From: Adiantum capillus-veneris
Lineage: Eukaryota; Streptophyta; Polypodiopsida; Polypodiales; Pteridaceae
Reading direction: 5' to 3'
NCBI GenBank assembly: GCA_014529385.2
Contig: CM043942.1
Coordinates: 6,075,001 to 6,139,000, forward strand
Length of the DNA stretch: 64,000 nucleotides
Shown: in pieces, positions 45,057 to 57,449 of the stretch
How positions within the stretch are numbered: position 1 is the stretch's first letter
Layout: every line of letters starts with the position of its first letter
The notes under the pieces: generated by a model
What the model saw: only the letters and a program-made list of their open reading frames with translations
The model's database searches: none
Told to the model about the DNA's origin: nothing
Made by a program: the position numbers and the translations under genes

Positions 45057-46526
45057 TACATCTCGTGAAACCAGAATACGTTTTGTTTGAGAGGATGATA
45101 CAACCCGTAACCTTTGCTTTCAGCACTATAACCAACAAAAATACATTTGACAGCCTTATCATCCAATTTTCTGCGTTGTGTTTGTGGCACCAATGTATAT
45201 GCCAAATAGCCAAAAACATGCATGTGCTCAATAGAAGGCTTTCTACCATGCCATGCTTCATATGGAGTAATAGACTGGAAAGCTTTTGTAGGACACCTAT
45301 TTAGTACATAAGTGGCACACATGATGGCCTCAAGCCAAAAAGAATGCGGCAAAGCTTGACTTTTGACCATACATCGTGCCATTTTCGTAAGTGACCTGTT
45401 TTTCCTCTCAGCAACACCATTTTTCTGAGGTGTAGAAGGCACTGTACATTGGTGTTTTATCCCACGACTAGCCAGAAATGCATTGAGTTCATGAGACATA
45501 TACTCCCCCCCTCAATCGAAACGGAGGGTGCCCATAGTACATTTTGAGACATTTTTAGCCATAGCTAGAAATTGATTGAAGCACATAAAAACTTCGGACT
45601 TCGCTTTAAGTGGAAATACCCATGCATGCCTAGAGTAATCATCAATAAAAGTCACGAAGTACAGGTAATTTCCCAAGGACGGAGTTTGCATGGGCCCACA
45701 AACATCACTATGCACAAGTTGCAACCTGCATGTGGCCCAAACTGAACCTTCCTTTGGAAACTCAGAACACTGCATCTTACCCAAAATACAGCCTTCACAA
45801 AAATGTTTGACAGGTGCTTCAAGAGGTGGCAAAGAAGCAACCATATCATATTTTTGCAAACGCAACAAACTGGCAAAATTAAGATGACCAAAACGTGCAT
45901 GCCAAAGTTTTGCATCTGAAATAGCCCTTGAATCTGCAACAGCATTTGCAAAATTTTGTCCACACTTGTCATACAAAGTGAGCTTATATAGCCCACAACA
46001 CAAAAGGCCAGATGCAACAATTTCATCATCAAAACTGGGATCATGAACTGTACATCTGTCATCCACAAATTTGACTACAAGTCCAAGTCTAGCAAGTGCG
46101 GATACAGACAAGAGATTCTTCTTGATCCCAAGTACATAAAGTGCATCAACAAGTGTGAAGGAACTGCCATTAGCAGCAGTAAGCACAATCTTTCCAACTC
46201 CCTGAACTGGATAAGAGGCATTGTTGGCACAAGTGACTGAATTCCCATGAGGGACAGACTCCAGAGAGGTAAACAATTCACGATGTGAGGTTGTGCTTTG
46301 TAGCACCAGTGTCGAAATACCACACATGTGAATATGCAGCAACAACTGACAAGCATGCATCATGGACAATAGGATTATAAGTGCACTCTGCACTAAAATC
46401 CCATTCTGCATCAACAGCAGCATTACAATTTCCTTTTACAGAAGACTCAACAATGGCTGCATTTGAAGCGGAACCAGCATTTGCAGTGGAACCACCCTCT
46501 TTCTTCTTAGCCTCTTTTGCCTTCAA
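45056..46526 (-). pseudogene. pol: Element C protease and integrase
   Basis: WYFDTGATKHNLTS (protease) is followed after a frameshift by NLLSVSALARLGLVV, LWHARFGHLNFASL and CEGCILGKMQ (zinc module). LQLVHSDVCGPM, TFIDDYSRHAWVFPL and GGEYMSHELNAFL follow, then STPQKNGVAERKNRSL with the catalytic Glu. A TGA replaces the codon after RFD in the second Asp motif (near 45510). FGYLAYTLVPQTQRRKLDDK and CIFVGYS are typical of copia integrase C-termini. Confidence 0.9.
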
Positions 46527-46529
46527 CTT

Positions 46530-47421
46530 AGGAAACTACTTGATCAAGTGATCATTAGCTTTACAATAATGGCAATGCATCTTCTTTTTGCCCTTATCAC
46601 CAGAATTTACAGACAAAGTGCTGCTAGCAAAAGCATTAGGAACAATATTTTTGCCACTCGCAGCAGAACCATAAGAAGTGGCTGCATTGCTGTTACCACC
46701 CTTTCTTTGAGAAGCAATAAAAGCTTGTTCAACTGCACGCTGCCTAGTCCTGTTTTTTCCAAAAAGTGACTCTTGCAACAACAATGTGAATAATGCATCA
46801 AACTTGACAACTTCAGGATTTCTTTGGGTCATAAGTCTCCAAGTACTAGCAAAAGTCTGGTAATAATCTGGTAAGGCATCAAGAACAGTCTGCACAAGGG
46901 AACTGTCTGAAATGCCTTCACCTGTAGAAATAAGTTGCTCATTGATATTCTTTACACTAGAAAGGAAAGTGTTTATATCATCTTCCTCATGCATAATCTT
47001 CGACTCTAGCTCTTTACGCAGAAAAGCAATTTTAGCCTCATTACGACTTGCAAAGACCAACCAAAATATCCCAAGCCTGTTTTGCAGATTTTGCTGAACG
47101 GATGTGAGGAAAAATGGTGCGCTTCACAGAAAACGCAATCAATGCATGAGCCTGTGCATACTTAACATCCCAGCGAGCTTGTTCTGCCGTAGGCAAAACA
47201 ACTCTAACAACAGCAATCCTTGCAGCAAGACCTACAACATCCTCAACATCGCCTACATCCTCAGAACTAGGACGTACATCAATGCCCTGCACAATATTCT
47301 AGACGCCCTTTGACACAAGAACGTGTTTCATCATATAAGCCCTCATAGGGTAATTGTCCCCATCCAACCTCTCCTCAGCAACAAACATCTTGATCACATC
47401 TGTGTTGTTGTTGTCAGCCAT
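46530..47421 (-). pseudogene. gag: Element C gag
   Basis: Start taken at the ATG at 47419-47421 (MADNNNTDVIKMFVAEERLD), a usual copia gag opening. AQAHALIAFSVKRTIFPHIR, KELESKIMHEEDDINTFLSS and VLDALPDYYQTFASTW are copia capsid landmarks. The zinc knuckle is CHYCKANDHLIK, then a stop, with the final Cys changed to Phe. A stop near 47300 and a frameshift near 47050 also break it. Confidence 0.88.
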
Positions 47422-47770
47422 GGTAACTGTTGCACCTGATGTGAAAACTGCCCGAAAATAGGAGAAACGGAGCGGCAACAACACGTGCTATATAGCACAA
47501 ATTGTAGAAGACTATAAGGCACCTGCTATGCAAAAAACATCACTGACACAAATTTTGCACAAAATGACAAAATAGCATGTGCAATACTTCCTGTAGTGGA
47601 AACGAAGGCCCAAATGAGCCCAAATAAAAAATCTGAGCAAACCAAGCTCTACGAGCTATCTTGAAATATTTGTCGACCTACGAACGCTCGCCAAAGCTCA
47701 CTGAAACCAGAGAAAGTGAGCAGGCGTGTATTAGAGCAGCTGGCGACTAAGCCCGGGAGGATGCAACCTG

Positions 47771-47782
47771 CTCTAATACCAA
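47771..47782 (-). promoter_or_regulatory. Element C primer-binding site
   Basis: The minus strand reads TGGTATTAGAGC directly next to the 5' LTR, one base off the initiator-Met primer. Confidence 0.85.
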
Positions 47783-47783
47783 T

Positions 47784-48010
47784 TGTTGGAATTAGGGTTG
47801 CAGAGAAACACACACTGCTTGGAGAAGACGAAGGAAGCTCAAGGCACACAATAGAGAGTGTATTACTTAGTGTGCAATGGAAAGATAGATAGCCCTAGAG
47901 TGATGGGCGTATATACAATGCTCGGGGGAAAAAACCTCCTAAAGAGGGAAAAAATGCCCCGGCGGTCCTAGTGTGTTCAAACACATCACTACCACATGTA
48001 TATGGTAACA
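47784..48010 (-). repeat. Element C 5' LTR
   Basis: 227 bp, TGTTGGAATT to GGTAACA, followed by the target duplication GTTCT. Its right part recurs at 23892-24033 with the same flank. Confidence 0.93.
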
Positions 48011-49033
48011 GTTCTTACCTTCAAATCTAGAATTTAGAGGTAAATCTCAAAATTTGTAGGTTAGATTACGATAAAAATAGGTTTTTTTAAAGCGTTCAAA
48101 GACACAATACTTTCTCACAAAAACTTGGAAAACCTACGTATGAGAAATTTTAAAGGCAAATTTACTATATTTGTAGGTTTTCTTTTGCAGGTGGGATCAC
48201 ACTAAACCTAGGTTTTTTTTTGACACTCAAATACATAATATGTTTTCCAAACAACTTTGAAAATCTACTTATGATTGCAATAAGTGTACACTCAACTACA
48301 TTTCTAGGAGTGATTGCACTAAACCTAGTCCTTTTTCCAACATTGGAATACACAAAATCAATGTTATAGGAGATGAAAGCTTTGAGACTTTTAGTAGGGA
48401 GGGGAAGGTGTCGAAGTGCCTTACACATTAATTGTTGAAGGTGCCATTGATCCAACATCTAATGATGATGGTGAAGAGGCAAATTCTCCCTCATCTCAAC
48501 CTGGCATGATGGCTAACACATTAATGGTTTCTTGAACTATGTTTTTACTTGAATGTGGGATGGGTATGGAGATAATCATTTGAAGGCTAGAGGCCCAACA
48601 ACATGCTTCAATGTCTGTAAACTATTCTTCATCTCTTTCTGCATCAAGCTAGGGGCCAATCCCATGGGCTCGAGAATGTCGAGTCTGATGTATTAAGTCA
48701 TCCAATGAGCAAACATGAGCTATGCTTCTTTTCCCCTCTTTTGAAGGGTTGGAATCATTCATTTTAAGCATACGAGCTCGATGTGAGTGCAACCAAGTGG
48801 TGATGGTACTCCTCACAAGATGCCTCATTGGGTGGTGATGGCACTACACTTTTTTGCACGTCCGTGGCCAATTGCATCTCTCAGATGTGGTACACATAGG
48901 CATGATTGTCTTCCATGTTGGCCAAATATATGCAGTAGCTCTTGAATAAGATATTTAAGGTTAAATTCTCCTTCATCATGGAGTTGGAAGGCCCTATGTA
49001 GCTCTCTTTTTTCTCAAAAAATTATACACACAC

Positions 49034-49037
<4 letters not shown>

Positions 49038-49080
<43 letters not shown>
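49038..49080. repeat. (GT)n microsatellite
   Basis: Counterpart of the tract at 25060-25100, of similar length. Confidence 0.95.
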
Positions 49081-49082
<2 letters not shown>

Positions 49083-49246
49083 AACAAACACCATAAATGT
49101 TGGAGACTTCATGACTTGGGAGCAAAGCTTGAGAACAAAGTGTAATGTCACTACAAATTTTAAACGTTACCTCTAAATTATAAATTAGAAGGAAAAAAAA
49201 TCTCAAAATATGAAGGTATTTAGTCTTTAAAGTTTTTTGGGGTGTG

Positions 49247-49248
<2 letters not shown>

Positions 49249-49288
<40 letters not shown>

Positions 49289-49438
49289 TAAAATTAAACA
49301 ACTACAAGCAACCTAGAGAACTATACAATTAAACAGAGAGAAGGAGGAGGAGGAGGATAATGTAGATTCTCCTCCTCCTCCTCCTTCTCTCTGTTTAATT
49401 GTATAGTTCTCTAGGTTGCTTGTAGTTGTTTAATTTTA

Positions 49439-49473
<35 letters not shown>
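49249..49473. repeat. Long inverted repeat ending in GA/CT tracts, copy 2
   Basis: Arms of about 110 bases (49249-49359 and 49364-49473) around a loop of a few bases. The GA tract is shorter than in copy 1 and the 46-bp duplication is absent, so the arms pair almost completely. Confidence 0.9.
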
Positions 49474-49480
<7 letters not shown>

Positions 49481-50325
49481 AATAACTATAATGCACTCCT
49501 AGTTGTCTTCTTGCATCTTTTTTTTTTTGAGAATCCATAGAGAGATATTGTGAATCAATTTTTTTGAAATGCAAAAGAGTGTATACATGTAGAAAAATAG
49601 AATCTATATAGTTTTCCACCATTGTAGTTGTAAGAATAGAAGACATGCATTTTCTAGGTGCGACAACACGCGGGTTAGATACCAGTATAGATGAAGTACT
49701 AAGCTTTTTGATTTTTTGACAAAATTCAAAAGTCAAAACTATGTCTTTTCATTTTCTACAATCATAGTTATTAGTACTTACCACTTACCCTTCACTTTTG
49801 CATTTCAAACCAAAGGTTTTTTAAGGCTTTCTTTGAAATGAACCGGATTGTAGATTGTGACATGTGGATGCCCTCTCCTTCATATAAAATTTTAAGTTGC
49901 ATTATATATAGTATAGATATAGATATATACGTACTCTTCTACTCTTAGGTGTCATTTTTCAATTGTGATAGACACAATATCTATGTAGCACTAGCATATT
50001 GACTTGACCAGTGCTAGATATTTGATTTCATTAATGCTTTATTGCTAGCTAACTTTGTTTTAGCAACCCTCTCCACTTGTCGCTAAGGCTATCCCTTGAT
50101 GGTGCTTTCAATCTATTATTTGACAATGCAAAGCACCAAAGCTCCATAAACCCCCACTTGTGAATTGGCACACTAAGAAAGTGCCCACTGATAGGGGAGA
50201 GTGCATTGCTTTTTGTTTTCATGTGTGTGTGTGTGTGTTTTTCGGGGGTGGGGGCTTGGCTTGTTCTCACCCGATTTACATTAATCCCTCCATCTAAGGG
50301 AGTATTATTACATTGAGCTATGCTA

Positions 50326-53200
50326 GACTCATTAGGTATCCTCCACACAAGAGGGGGTGGTTTTACTTGAGAATAATTAGACTTGGATTTGATTTCATCT
50401 TCACACACCAACATGTTAAGTGAGAAACAAGGTAAGAGGGCTCCCCCATACGCCCTTCAGACGTGAAGGGGTAGGAAAAGGTACGCAGTGACCTTTTCAT
50501 GTAATTAGGGTGACTAGTTGGCAATCGCGGAGGCCGGGAGCCGGCTTGGGAGTGTAGCTTAAGGCAAAGGTCACTGAATGACCTATCTTGGCCTTCAAAA
50601 TTGAGGGAAGGGAGACCAAAACAAAGCATTTTGGTTGCTGATGTGGAACGTATGCTTACTCAACACCACTACTACAATGATTCAAAATGTATCTACATGA
50701 CTAAGAATTCCAACTGCTTGCATGTCAATATGACAAAGCATTCTAGTTGTTGAGGTGCGACAATTTCATTGGGCTTTGTAGCATACTGAGGTGGCATGCA
50801 TCAAAGGGTTGAGGGGCTGAATTTTCTTGTAGAACCTCCAGTGGATGTACGACTGAGATCTTCAGTCCCTTAAACCCTCGATTGTGAAGGCCCATTAGCT
50901 TTGCAAATTGAGAGACTAGCAGGGCAGTAAACCGATGTATTTTCCACCATCGTTTTGTAGATAGCATTTTTGCTAATGTGGCGGGTGTTTGATGCAAACC
51001 CCAAGGAAAAGGTAGCAATTTCTATGATCATATTTTTGCATGACACTTCTTGTGCTTCCAATATGGGGCACATAAGCTATTATTGAAGAGCCCTGAAAGG
51101 GCACATATGCAGGGCCTATGGGGGAGCCCTCTAAGAAGGTGAATTTGTAGCTACAACATACTTTTTGGATGCAATTATTGATGAGGGTGTTACCCCACAA
51201 TTCATGTGCAATGTCATCTTCAACCCTGTAGATTCTTAAGGCCTCAGAAGGAGTGGTGCCTTCATAGGAGTTTGATCCCATGATGTGAAGTTTGATTCGA
51301 TGAATTTTTTCATAGTATTTTAATTTGTGAAAGAGTTCTTTCATTTAAAGACCTCATAAAGGTTCATTTTAATTCTGTTGTTTTAGTTTGTCAATGGATC
51401 CTTTTATTTTAATGTTTTTATATTTCATTTTGTTTTAAAAACCAAATAGGCACTTCTTACTTTATTTTGTTTTGTTTAAGCATATATGAGATTATGTAAC
51501 ATATAGGGATTTGTGATTATGTGTGTACGATTGATAAAAATGAGACGTGATTGTAATCAATCATTTAAAACTAGTCCTTGCCTTTATTCTCTCCCCCCCT
51601 TGTGACTCCTCACCTAGTCCTTTTAACCATACTCACGACTGTGAGTTTCTTGAAGCAATATCTAATCAAAAGCCAAGTTCTTATTCATAGACACGAGACT
51701 TCTCTATCTACCACATCTGTCGTCCTCATGAACAAGCTGAAAGGTTTTTCCTTTGTGGGGTTCAAATGAATCTCGATCTCAAGCCATCTCTTTTGAGAAA
51801 ACGATTGACACAACTGTCTTCCATAAAGATGACACAGCATTGTTCCATAAGAGCTTCTATATATGCCTTAACCAATAGTTTAAAAAGGTCATTTTCAGAG
51901 AGGCGGTAGACATCCAACTTGTAATCGGCTTAATACAATTCACTCACAAATTGTGTTTTGTAATTTTATAATGTGCTTAATACAATTCACTCACAAATTG
52001 TGAGTTTTGGAGAGAAAAAAAAAAGTTCATTTTCAACCTTTGTTTCTTAGGGCCAAACTTTAATCTTGAAAGTTATGGGATTTTATAGTGTCTTGAGTTA
52101 CACCATAATACCATTCATCAGGTTGGAATCTCCTCAAAGCATAAACTAGGAATCTCCTCAAAGCATAAACTGTGATGGTGCCCTAGGAAGGACATGTTTC
52201 TTTTGGAAGTGGGGTCTTGACTTTGGTAAAGGAACTTTACCTAATATCACTCTTGCTTTTGAGCTTTTATGGCTTCTCCAAATGGGAAAATCATTTTGTC
52301 GAGCTTCTTCTTTGTAGTTTTAAATATTTTTGCAAATTCAAAGATAATTTTGTGTGTAGGATTTGAATTCAACCTACAATCAAGACACCAAATCCAAATC
52401 GATTACAACAAGTGTTATGCTCCTCTTTATAAAAAAACATTTAAAATGTTATTTTGCTTAGATCTAGAGTTTTCAAATTTCTTTATTTATGTTCGGCATA
52501 CTCACAATTGTGAGTTGAGAGAAGTTATATTAGCACAAAAAAAGTACAATTCTTCTTAAGAACCACATGTGCCTTGAGGGGACTAGGGTTCAAGTAGAGA
52601 CTTGTAGACAGAAACAGAGTGACAATACATCTACCCTCTTGAGTGTTCTAAGTAGTTTTCTACCTGGATCTATTCTTCATCCTTGTTGTCAAATGCCCCT
52701 CTTCTTGCTCCTACTACATGTATCAGCTTAGTTTTCAAATTTCTAAATGTGGAGATGTAGTCTGTCACTTTTAATGTTCTAGCATACCTATGTGACCTTC
52801 ACCTTGTTTTTTTCTTTATAAATTTTAATCAAAGAACTTTTTAACATACAATCTTCTTCTTATTACTTTGTGATATAGAAATATAGATTGACAATCCAAC
52901 AGTTGGCACACATCAACAGGAAGAAAGCGAGGGCTTCTTTTATTTGAGTCATGCTTCTCAAATAATGTATTAGTCTTATCCCTTACCAAATGTACTCGTT
53001 GTTTGAAATGCATATGCACAAATGTACACAAACATGGAGAAAATGAAGGAGAAGTTCAAGGGCATGGAGAAAATGAAGGAGAAGTTCAAGGAGAAAAACA
53101 AGAATTTCTCTAGAATGTTTGACATGTATGCAAGTTAGGGCTCAACAAAACCACCTAGCCAGGAAAAAGAGTGTCATGCCTCCCTAAGTGAACATACCAT
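50326..53200. other. Mostly unassigned DNA with one open minus-strand frame
   Basis: The minus-strand frame at 50973-51344 (123 codons, with HIMGSNSYEGTTPSEALRIY) has normal-looking composition and is followed by two other frames. I recognise no domain, so it may be a host-gene fragment or chance. Two short tandem duplications (about 52122-52170 and 53034-53092) lie further right. Confidence 0.35.
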
Positions 53201-56200
53201 AGTATGGTAACAAATCCCCAAAAGTGATTAATCTGAAAGATTTGCAAAAGGCTTTCAACTTCTCATGAGTTATAGCTTTTTGTGAAAAGATCTATAGAGT
53301 CATTGTGTATAGGCACATGAGCTAAGATGGCCTCTCTTGTAAAGAGTCTCTCCTTGACATAATGATAATGCATGTAGTGTTCTTCATGAAAGCATGGAAA
53401 ACTCGATCTCTTGCAACTTTCAAAAAGTTCTGATTGTCATTGAATATAATTGATGGTAGGCGAATATCCAACACCCAAGTAATTCATAATGCACCTAATC
53501 CAAATGCACTCATCCGTAGCTATGAAGAGTGCCTCTCCTCAACCTCATAACTATGGCCACAGCCAATCCATTTCTATGAAAAAGCATGTAATCAATGATC
53601 CCCCTTGAGAAGTGAAAGTTCACTATGGCCTAGATAAGGCTATGAGAAGAGTTCCATAATAAAATGTTGCTTTGTGAGAGAAAACAAGAAAGTGACACTA
53701 ATTTTTTAAAACGTTTATTATCACAATAAAATATTTTTTATAAAATATAGCAATAGACTATTTAGACTACAATATATTCCAAAAACATAAAAATTAATGT
53801 TTGAAAAACTACTTGGAAGCATTGTAGCAAATTGAGAAAAACAAATGTGAAAGAGGAGGAGAAAGATTGTGTATGACCCAATATTTAATAGCCCTCTTTT
53901 AAAGAGAAAGGTACACAAATGTCAACACCTCTCACAAAGACCTAGAAGAAATATTAAAAAAGAAAGTTATTTTGCCATGTGGCACTAACCAGCAAGCTCC
54001 ACAATTGCACCAAAAAGTCCAAAAAGAAACCAAGTAGAGAAAGATCAACCACATTTCGTTCCAATGCTATGAATAAAAGTATATACTCACTTATTGAGCA
54101 TCTAACCTTGAAATGCATATAGCTATTAGGCAACAAATTAATTTCCAACTTCACGAAGAGAAAGCTTCAAACATATTTCTAGGAGTAGCGCATTGCCAAA
54201 TCTATGCAACAATGTCTTAGTCACTTTGCTTGACATAAAGCAATACCTTGATCACACTTCTTGAATGGTGAAGAGGGCCCAAACTTGACATGTTAGAAGA
54301 GGTATCAATTATTCTTGGAATAAAAAATATGTCCCTTGTCTGTTTTGGTGAGCAACATGTTATCAACATAGAAAACAATGATCACAAGCACATCATCCAC
54401 ATGCTTCATATATACAAAGTAATATTAGCTTGATATTAAAAAGATTTTGGCCTTGCTTCACTCTCTTTGGCTTTGGCTAAAAAGATTTTTGCTATATTTT
54501 CAAAAAGACAAAATGCTAGTTGGAATAAGGAGAGTGGACAATGAATATCGAACCGATGGAAATGATGGAAGCCATTTGTTCCTCATTCCTCAATAGATTT
54601 GTTTATTTGTTTTGGTACAAAGATGTTATTGATCAAGAAAATCTTATGTATTGTCATTTTAAAAGAGTATCTTGCCTTGTTTTCAATGAAAAATAGATAG
54701 ATTGATTAAGATAGAATCATTCATAAAATAGTGCATCATGGTACAAATCTCAATTTTTAAGATTAAAGCTTCTTTTAAGCAAAACTCTCAATTTGTGAGT
54801 GGATATATATTAAGAACAAAACAATATAGTAAGGATGTCTTAAGTTTTTTTATCTTGAGCACGGATTGAAGATTAACAAGGTGAGGAGGCACAAAGGCCT
54901 ACTAAGTTAAGGGGAGATGAGGGAGAGTAAGTTTAAATACATGCTTACAATCACATGGAATTTCATTATTTTTTAATATAAAATTCCATTATTTAATATA
55001 TATATATATATGTATATGTATATGAGGGAGAGTAAGTTTAAATACATGCTTACAATCACATGGAATTTCATTATTTTTTAATATAAAATTTCATTATTTA
55101 ATATATATATATATACATATATATATATATTAATTATATTCATTTATTTATTTATAAAATCACAAATGGTTTGTATATTACAAATGGCCCCACTTAAATA
55201 ATGTGAAAGGTGCACATTGCACATAAAATGAGAAGGAAGTTAAAAAAAATTTGAAACAAAAAACCATTTTAATGATTTTTCATAAGAAAAGAAAAATTTA
55301 ATAAACATAAAAAATAATCAAACAAAACTAATGAAATAAATCTTTATGAAGTCCTTAAATCAAAGGACTATTTATCAATATTTTACATTGTGGGATCAAA
55401 CTCCTATGAATACACTTTTTAATCCAAAAAGGTGAATGCAATCTTAGAAAATAGCATTTAAAACACCATTATTTCTTTTCATTCTCAGAACTTTTAAGAC
55501 TCTTTAAGGACACTTGTCAAGCAATGCAAATTGAACAACCTAAACCCATAGTGCACTAAGGCCTTTAGTAGGCCAAAAACTTAAGACGGTTAGAAACGAA
55601 GCATAGTCGCGTCAACTACTATTTACATTGTCATGTCCACTCATCAAATAGAAGGGAAACATCACCTTTCTTTAATTCATAAGCTAAAATTATAGGAAGC
55701 AAAGAAGTCCTCTCTAATCTAAGGTCTAATCACATTAAGTGTATCCTCTACTTGCTAATTTGTAGCCGCATGAATTTTTCACTTGTTTCAAACTATTTAA
55801 TATTGCACACCTTATTTTATTTTATTTCAAATAAAACTTTAAGGTTTTGATACATACACTTCCTCATTTAAATCACCATTTGAAAACACAATCCTTATGT
55901 CCAACTATTTGACATGCCAACCATTATGAGTTGTCCAATGTAGAAATGCTAGGAATGGTTGTCATACAACATCCGAGAAAAACTCTCATTAAAATCAATG
56001 TACTAATCTTGTGCACACACCATTTTCCAAATCTACATTTGAAGAAGCCTCTGTAATGGTTACATTAGCCTCTTTCTTGCAAGCCTCTTTGACCTTGATC
56101 TTAAGACATTTGCATAATGTGATTATCATTTCTATTACAATAATGAAATTTCATCTTCTTCTTGCCTTTATCACCATAATTTCAAGATTCTTTGTTAATT

Positions 56201-56460
56201 GAAGAAGAACCAGTTGCTATCGTAAGCAAGGTTCTCAAAAAAGCTTTAGGGGTGATAGCAATAATACTCTTTTTTTGTTCTATAGCCACAATTTCCTATA
56301 AGACAATATGTTGCTTATTACTATTTTTTAATATGGGCCTCTTGTAGCAATACATAGACAAGACCATCAAAATTCATACCATCCAATTTAAACTCTATCA
56401 TAAGTTTCCAAGGCAAGGAAAAGGTATGATAAAAATCTAGAAATGCACAAAAACAAAACC
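53200..56460 (-). pseudogene. Very decayed Ty1/copia relic related to C
   Basis: Nucleotide-level echoes of element C appear in the same order on the minus strand: the RNase H end near 53230-53560 (compare 37960-38270), RT near 54180-54480 (compare 38690-39020), RT N-terminal part near 55850-55995 (compare 44660-44830) and the gag/knuckle region near 56070-56450 (compare 46500-46860). No long ORF survives. The gaps hold AT-rich filler and a tandem repeat. This is the oldest copia layer in the window. Confidence 0.6.
54918..55131. repeat. Tandem duplication of about 106 bp with AT microsatellite
   Basis: Two adjacent copies begin GAGGGAGAGTAAGTTTAAAT (starts about 54918 and 55024) and each ends in a (TA)n run. 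It interrupts the decayed copia relic. Confidence 0.85.
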
Positions 56461-56647
56461 AAACACAAAGCCATGGGAAGGACAGGGTTAGCCTCCACTA
56501 TTTTGGCTAATTTCTCTTTTTTGTGATCTTCATGGTTGTGATGGTTTTGCCCTCATGATAGTGCTACTACATCAGGCTTTTAGTTTGAATATATCTACTA
56601 TAACCTCCCCTTGTTTGTAAAGGTACTTCTAAATATGAATACAAAAA

Positions 56648-57446
56648 TGTTGGAATTAGGGTTGCAAAGAAACGCACACAGCTTGGAGAAGACGAAGGAA
56701 GCTCAAGGCACACAATTGAGAGTATATTACTTAGTGTGCAAGGGAAAGATAGATAGCCCTAGAATGAATGGGCGTATATACAAGGGTGAAAGCATGTTAA
56801 CCTGTCGCGCTTTTTGTGCTAGTTAGCAGTTTCAAGTTAGCACATCTTCGAAAAGTTGGGCGTCCGGTAAAATTTTTACAAATAATATCAAAATTTGTCG
56901 GAGGTTGTACATTTGGATTCCTTGTTTCAAGTGCTTTCTATTGATATATCATATGTCATAGATCTTGGAGATGTAGCTCAAGTTATTGTACTAGTTAGCA
57001 TATGTCAAAATTGTGCTAGTTAGCATTGTTCGGGACATGAAAAAGAATGACATATTAACATGCTTTCACCCACAATGCACAGGGGAAAAAAACCCCCTAA
57101 AGAGAGAAAAGATGACCCGGTGGTCCTAAGTGTGTCACACACATCACTACCACATGTATATGGTAAAAAATCCCCCCTGAAGTGATGCGGTGAACGAGAG
57201 CTAGCACATAAGTAAAGGGAAGCCCTAAGGACATGATCAATCCACAAAGGGGAGTAAGCCCAAAGCTTTGCGGAAAGCTTCGAACTTCTCATGAGACAAT
57301 GCCTTTGTGAAAAGATATGCAAGGTTGTCCTGTGTTGGCACATAAGCCAAGCTGATCTCTCTTGCTGAGAGCCTCTCCCTAACATAGTGGTAATGCACCT
57401 CAATGTGCTTTGTGCGAGCATGAAAAACTGAGTTCCTTGCAATTTC
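56648..57446 (-). mobile_element. C-family copia fragment: 3' LTR and RNase H end
   Basis: An LTR like that of C runs from 56648 to 57168, enlarged by a 288-bp insertion. A polypurine-tract region (AATCCCCCC on the plus strand) and the end of copia RNase H follow (minus strand FHARTKHIEVHYHYVRER, then FTKALSHEKFEAF). The frame at 57237-57470 is open for 77 codons. The fragment ends near 57446, where sequence of an element-A LTR begins. Confidence 0.85.
56784..57071. mobile_element. Small inverted-repeat transposon (MITE-like), 288 bp
   Basis: Terminal inverted repeats are GGGTGAAAGCATGTTAA at the left and its exact reverse complement at the right (17 bases). It splits a copia-C LTR whose intact copies read TATACAATGC here. 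The flanks show the duplication ACAA (56780-56783 and 57072-57075). It has no coding capacity. GCTAGTTAGCA-like phrases recur inside. The superfamily is unclear: four-base duplications are seen in few groups, such as Sola. Confidence 0.85.
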
Positions 57447-57449
57447 CAT

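Larger units (their letters stand above)
37631..48010 (-). mobile_element. Ty1/copia element C, split by element D
   Basis: Paired LTRs (37631-37855 and 47784-48010), a purine-rich tract (minus strand of 37856-37867), a primer site (47771-47782, one base off initiator-Met) and gag-PR-IN-RT-RH in copia order on the minus strand. A perfect 5-bp target duplication GTTCT flanks it (37626-37630 and 48011-48015). Removing element D (39033-44599) restores the RT reading across ACAAA. Several in-frame stops make it inactive. Confidence 0.93.
47869..50325 (-). repeat. Segmental duplicate, copy 2
   Basis: Near-identical to 23892-26417. Here the C LTR is complete on the left, while on the right homology ends at TATGCTA (50325), before the primer site that copy 1 has. 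No coding region recognised. Confidence 0.85.
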
